This document shows positions 60,486 to 64,000 of a stretch of DNA of 64,000 nucleotides, one piece after another. Both the position numbers and the translations under genes were made by a program. The notes beneath the pieces are model-generated. The model was not told where the DNA came from. It did not search any database and saw only the letters and a program-made list of their open reading frames with translations. The stretch covers positions 1 to 64,000 of the forward strand of contig NZ_JAIRBA010000014.1 of assembly GCF_022008365.1 (NCBI RefSeq), written 5' to 3'. The DNA comes from Aequorivita vitellina (GTDB lineage Bacteria > Bacteroidota > Bacteroidia > Flavobacteriales > Flavobacteriaceae). The stretch's first letter is position 1. The number at the start of each line of letters is the position of its first letter.

Positions 60486-62954
60486 ATGCAACAATCGTCA
60501 CCTTCCACTCGAAAAACTTCCAATTATAGCATTGTAATTGTTCTATTTCTCGCCTTTACGCTGCTAAGCTGCAGTCAAAAATTACTTCTAAATTCACCTT
60601 TGGCCACTACGCCAGACTACTTGGCACATAATAAATTTGTCGCTGAAAAAGCATTTGTATTAAAAGATAACGACCTTGCTTTTGCTTCAAAAATTGATAT
60701 AATCAAAAACGCCAAAAAAGAATTGCGTCTTATTTATTATATCTACGATTTAGATGAAACCACCGCTTTTATGACCCATGCGCTTTTGGAAAAAATAAAA
60801 GCCGATAAAGATTTTAAGGTTAAGTTACTGGTAGATTATCAGTGGAATTATAAAAATCTCGACTTTTTTAGATGGATGGAAAATCAGCAACCCAACGGAA
60901 TTCAGCAAATTGAAGTGCGTTTTTACAATCGTCCCGCTGTTTCTATAATTAAATTTGCCGAATTTATGACAATTGGTTGTGCTGGCGACAAAATTGGCGT
61001 ACAAGAAACCACCCCAAACTGCGCTGCAGAAAAGACAAATTATTTAAAAAAATACGACGGCTTATTATTAAATGAAGCAGAAGCTGAAATGAGTTTAGAG
61101 GCTAAAATATTTTTAGCAGGATTTTATTCCAAAGACCCAAACGGCCTTTTATTTGCAACGCAATTGGGCTATGCGCGCGAATTGCAAAACATGACAGAAA
61201 ATACCGCTGCAACTCCCACAATTACTGAAAGTGAAAAAGACAACTTAAAGAAAGTGATGAAATTGTATTGGACCGCTAAAACGGGAAATAACGCCCAAAA
61301 AATTCAAGCACAGATTCAGCTTTCAATAATTGGGTTGTTTTACGGCGATCAATTAAAACCCTTTTTAAATGGCCTGGAAACTATCTTGCCTTTTTCGCTT
61401 AAAAATATGGACGGCAGCGCAATGATGGCCAATAATGAAATGGATTATGTAACAGATTATTCGCATCATAAATTAATTTTAGCCGATAAAGAAGTGGCGC
61501 AATTGGGCGGTAGAAATTGTGCAAACGCATACCACATGCATCCCAACGATTTAGAAAAAAAATACATTTTTATGGACACCGATGTTTACATGCATTTAGA
61601 TAGCATCGGTGGCGATATCTTGCAAAAAAGCTACGATGAACTTTGGAATTATACCCAAATGGTCGCCACAACTACAGACATAGAAAAGCACGCCCCAATT
61701 GGCTATTTATACTTAATTAATAAAGCGACAAAAATGGCGGAAGCTGCTTGTCCTAAAAATTTAAACGATTTGGAAAAACAAGGCTGCGCACTTCAAATAT
61801 TTGTGCAGTTGCTAAATTCGAGCACTGAAGCTTTAGTTACTGAAAAACAAAAAGAATGGGGAACTAAATACGAAGCATTTTTACAGTCATATCAAAATAA
61901 TTACTTGAGCAAAACGATAAATGCAAAACGATGGACGAGCTTAGATATGCTTTTCGACTCGAATAACGGCTATGTTCAAAACACTGCATTTAGCAACACT
62001 TTACATTCTGTGAACGATATTCCTATTGCAAATCAAGAAATGTTTTACGTTCAAAATGTACCTTTCAATTTAAGTATTCTTAAACGCGGAAAATTAAAAA
62101 ATAGAAAATTTGGTTCGGAATACGGAAAGGAAATTGAACACGGTAAAATGATTCACAAAGTATGGGAAGATGCTTTCAACGATGCCTGCGCGAAGAGTAA
62201 TTTAACCAATAAACCTGTTGAAATAATTATTCATCAAGGCTATTTTTCGCCAACTGAAGGCGTTGTTCACGAAATGAATAAATTAATGAACAAAAATAGC
62301 TGCCCAAATGTTACACTTAAAATTTACACCAATTCTATTGGCACAACAGATTTAACCCCCATAAATTTTATAGGAAGAAGACAAATGCAGTATCTACTTC
62401 AGAAAAACAAAGAATTTGACACAGATAGATTTCAATATTTCGAATATGATAAAGAACGGCTTACTCAAGAAGTAGCAGACAATTTCTCAACCGAAAATGG
62501 CGTTAAAGAAGTGGGTTCGTTTTCGCTTCACACAAAAGTGATGATTTTTGGTGACGATATTTATATAGGTTCGGCAAATGCAGAATTTAGAAGCTATATG
62601 ATGGATACCAACAATGGCGTTTTTATAAAAGACGCGCCTGAATTAGTTGCCGCATATAAAAAGCTATTTGCAGAATTAGAAGCAAAACATATTGTCGTTG
62701 AAGCAAAGCATAGCATAAAATTTGATAATGCAGCACAACTTAGAATACAAGAGGAAAAAGATGTTGCAGCCCTATTAGACAGATACGCAATTAATGAACG
62801 GGAATCTATGGCAAACAGAAAAGCTGAACTAGAATTTTTTATACGCCAGTTTTATGCAACCTTAGATCAAGTTACAGCAGAAATGAAAAAAAGTTTAAAA
62901 AAGAAAAAATTAAAAGGCCCATCAAAATTAGACGAGCTTTTAAAAGTGTTTTAA
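60486..62954 (+). CDS. Phospholipase D family lipoprotein
   Basis: An 822-residue protein with a lipobox signal (TLLSCSQKL, about residues 26-34), thus anchored in the envelope. Two HKD motifs frame the PLD superfamily active site: H327/H328-x-K329 to D334 in SHHKLILADKE, with GGRN downstream, and H682-x-K684 in LHTKVMIFGDD, with IGSANAEFR downstream. The second motif has Gly at the canonical Asp place and the Asp one residue later. The middle segment (about 350-650) is long and unusual. It could be a phospholipase, cardiolipin synthase-like enzyme or nuclease. The secreted nuclease encoded nine bases downstream favours co-transcription. Confidence 0.9.
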   Translation: MQQSSPSTRKTSNYSIVIVLFLAFTLLSCSQKLLLNSPLATTPDYLAHNKFVAEKAFVLKDNDLAFASKIDIIKNAKKELRLIYYIYDLDETTAFMTHALLEKIKADKDFKVKLLVDYQWNYKNLDFFRWMENQQPNGIQQIEVRFYNRPAVSIIKFAEFMTIGCAGDKIGVQETTPNCAAEKTNYLKKYDGLLLNEAEAEMSLEAKIFLAGFYSKDPNGLLFATQLGYARELQNMTENTAATPTITESEKDNLKKVMKLYWTAKTGNNAQKIQAQIQLSIIGLFYGDQLKPFLNGLETILPFSLKNMDGSAMMANNEMDYVTDYSHHKLILADKEVAQLGGRNCANAYHMHPNDLEKKYIFMDTDVYMHLDSIGGDILQKSYDELWNYTQMVATTTDIEKHAPIGYLYLINKATKMAEAACPKNLNDLEKQGCALQIFVQLLNSSTEALVTEKQKEWGTKYEAFLQSYQNNYLSKTINAKRWTSLDMLFDSNNGYVQNTAFSNTLHSVNDIPIANQEMFYVQNVPFNLSILKRGKLKNRKFGSEYGKEIEHGKMIHKVWEDAFNDACAKSNLTNKPVEIIIHQGYFSPTEGVVHEMNKLMNKNSCPNVTLKIYTNSIGTTDLTPINFIGRRQMQYLLQKNKEFDTDRFQYFEYDKERLTQEVADNFSTENGVKEVGSFSLHTKVMIFGDDIYIGSANAEFRSYMMDTNNGVFIKDAPELVAAYKKLFAELEAKHIVVEAKHSIKFDNAAQLRIQEEKDVAALLDRYAINERESMANRKAELEFFIRQFYATLDQVTAEMKKSLKKKKLKGPSKLDELLKVF

Positions 62955-62963
62955 AATTATAAC

Positions 62964-63860
62964 TTGAAGAAAAAGATATCCATAATTAAATTAACCGCCG
63001 TCCTCGTTTCGTTCTTTTTCTTCGGAAATACAGTGCATTCAGCATTGCCTAATTCCGAAGTTCTCAGTGTTTATTTTTCAGATTCATTACTTTCAAATGA
63101 CGAAAATTCTAGGGTTGAATTTGCCGTTTTTTCCGAAGATACGATTCCGCTAAAAAACTTAGTTCAAAATTATAAACCGCAGCACGTTTTAAGTTATGAC
63201 GAGGCGCGAGCAGTAATGTACACTCAAATTTATAATATAAACGATACTGTAAGTTGTATGTATTCGGGTTATAAATTGCCGCTTTCACATACGCAAGAAA
63301 ACCCAGTTTTAAAGTTGATGAAGCTTAATCCTTTCAACAGTATAATTGCTGAACACAGTTATCCAAAAAGTAAAGGAGCTAGCAATGGAAATGCTAAAAG
63401 CGACATGCATCATTTATTTCCCGTGCGTTTAAGCGTCAATGTTTCAAGATACAATCACCCTTTTGGTGATGTTACAGATGAAGAATGTGACGTTTGGTAC
63501 ACGGCCGACGACAAGTATAAATCTAAGCCCGATGAAGTTGAAACTTTTTGTGCAAAAGAAGGAAATAAAAAATTTGAACCGCAAGACAGCTTTAAAGGCA
63601 ATGTTGCACGCGCAGTATTTTACTTTTACACTATGTATCGAGAAGAAGCCGATTTAGCCGACGATTCGTTTTTTGAATTGCAGCGAGAAACTTTATTAGC
63701 GTGGCACAAACAAGACCCCGTTGATGCGTTGGAATTAAAACGAACACTCCAAATTGCAGCATATCAATCTGGAAAAGCAAATCCATTTGTTTTAGACGAA
63801 ACGCTAGCCGAGCGACTATATGATTATAAACACGGCGCTACTCCCCCTCTTCCTCGTTAA
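62964..63860 (+). CDS. Secreted endonuclease I family protein
   Basis: A 298-residue nuclease with a signal peptide (about 1-26, ending VHSA). The endonuclease I core shows LSYDEARAVMYTQIYN, AEHSYPKSKG and AKSDMHHLFPVRLSVNVSR with the catalytic His, then NHPFGDV, RAVFYFYTMY and LLAWHKQDPVDALE. These nucleases cut DNA and RNA outside the cell. The only start is TTG at 62964. It lies nine bases after the PLD gene. Its end overlaps the stop of the convergent gene at 63838 by 23 bases. Confidence 0.92.
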   Translation: MKKKISIIKLTAVLVSFFFFGNTVHSALPNSEVLSVYFSDSLLSNDENSRVEFAVFSEDTIPLKNLVQNYKPQHVLSYDEARAVMYTQIYNINDTVSCMYSGYKLPLSHTQENPVLKLMKLNPFNSIIAEHSYPKSKGASNGNAKSDMHHLFPVRLSVNVSRYNHPFGDVTDEECDVWYTADDKYKSKPDEVETFCAKEGNKKFEPQDSFKGNVARAVFYFYTMYREEADLADDSFFELQRETLLAWHKQDPVDALELKRTLQIAAYQSGKANPFVLDETLAERLYDYKHGATPPLPR

Positions 63861-64000
63861 TTGTTCCCTGTGGTTTAAAATCTACTGGGTAGGTGTTGTC
63901 GTCCGGAATTACGGGAAGTTCAGCTTCTACAGTTACTTTTTTATTGAAAAGTTTTCGGTAGAGTTCCTGAAACGTATTAAAATCTACGGAATATGAAATT
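63838..64000 (-). CDS. C-terminal end of an unidentified gene (partial)
   Basis: The minus strand is open from the window edge to a TAG at 63838. The last 53 residues include SYSVDFNTFQELYRKLFNKK and PVIPDDNTYPVDFKPQG, ending in an acidic EEEGE. The start lies outside the window. I do not recognise the family. Its stop lies inside the end of the endonuclease I gene, giving a 23-base convergent overlap. Confidence 0.6.
   Translation of the reverse strand, partial: ISYSVDFNTFQELYRKLFNKKVTVEAELPVIPDDNTYPVDFKPQGTINEEEGE

Overview
The window reads as chromosome of a flavobacterium (Bacteroidota, probably Flavobacteriaceae). The DNA is AT-rich. Several upstream regions carry the Bacteroidota-type -7 box TAnnTTTG, with few obvious Shine-Dalgarno sequences. 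Two secreted proteins open with the phylum-typical QVGIGT leader motif. The window also encodes a TonB-dependent receptor with a carboxypeptidase-regulatory-like N-terminal domain, a fused alpha-beta 2-oxoacid dehydrogenase E1, a MutS2 without Smr domain, a GH3/beta-lactamase fusion and bacillithiol synthase BshA. I cannot fix the genus from sequence alone. I saw no rRNA, tRNA, CRISPR array or intact insertion sequence. There are about 59 genes, three of them short ones (45, 53 and 35 codons) found by hand translation.

Layout. 1-550: repeat-rich non-coding DNA (REP-like hairpins and a 23-bp tandem repeat). 552-4928: small membrane protein, siderophore-type TonB receptor and PepSY reductase-like membrane protein (iron uptake). 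5022-12225: VOC protein, then the Ku/LigD end-joining pair, SemiSWEET, a half solute-binding lipoprotein coupled to a CDF cation transporter, and a stress-type SDR. 12268-16095: a tight minus-strand operon of DUF1704 metallopeptidase, GshB-like ATP-grasp ligase and M14/AstE-like deacylase. 16449-21824: secreted protein, PGDYG protein, FNT channel, nitroreductase, TerC, HPF and a cysteine-less ArsC/Spx-like protein. 21952-27731: a seven-gene minus-strand biosynthetic cluster (flavoprotein, methyltransferase, type III PKS, FabI-like SDR, dehydratase, ketosynthase, ACP). 27803-31297: envelope lipoproteins, DUF1328 protein and branched-chain-type E1. 31544-34743: 2OG oxygenase, eIF1/SUI1 protein, nucleoside phosphorylase and a cytosolic SBP-like protein. 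34950-45591: Ung, MutS2, DCC protein, lamin-tail secreted protein, glutamate-type symporter, chorismate synthase, YdiJ-like dehydrogenase and a porin-like protein. 45741-60213: M19-like dipeptidase, BshA, GH3/beta-lactamase, Fe-S electron-transfer proteins, MlaD, amidase, LptD and RidA. 60486-64000: a PLD-family lipoprotein, a secreted endonuclease I and the end of an unidentified gene.

The two regions I rate most worth following are the DUF1704 / ATP-grasp / M14 operon and the type III PKS cluster. The operon puts a ligase and two metallohydrolase folds side by side; its eukaryotic relatives add and remove C-terminal or side-chain amino acids on tubulin. The PKS cluster carries its own ketosynthase, ACP, dehydratase and enoyl-reductase-like enzyme but no ketoreductase, and ends in a methyltransferase and a flavoprotein. 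Several genes can only start at TTG (MlaD, nucleoside phosphorylase, dehydratase, endonuclease I, eIF1-like, LptD) or GTG (LigD), so automated starts here deserve caution. All functional calls are by motif recognition, not by database search.
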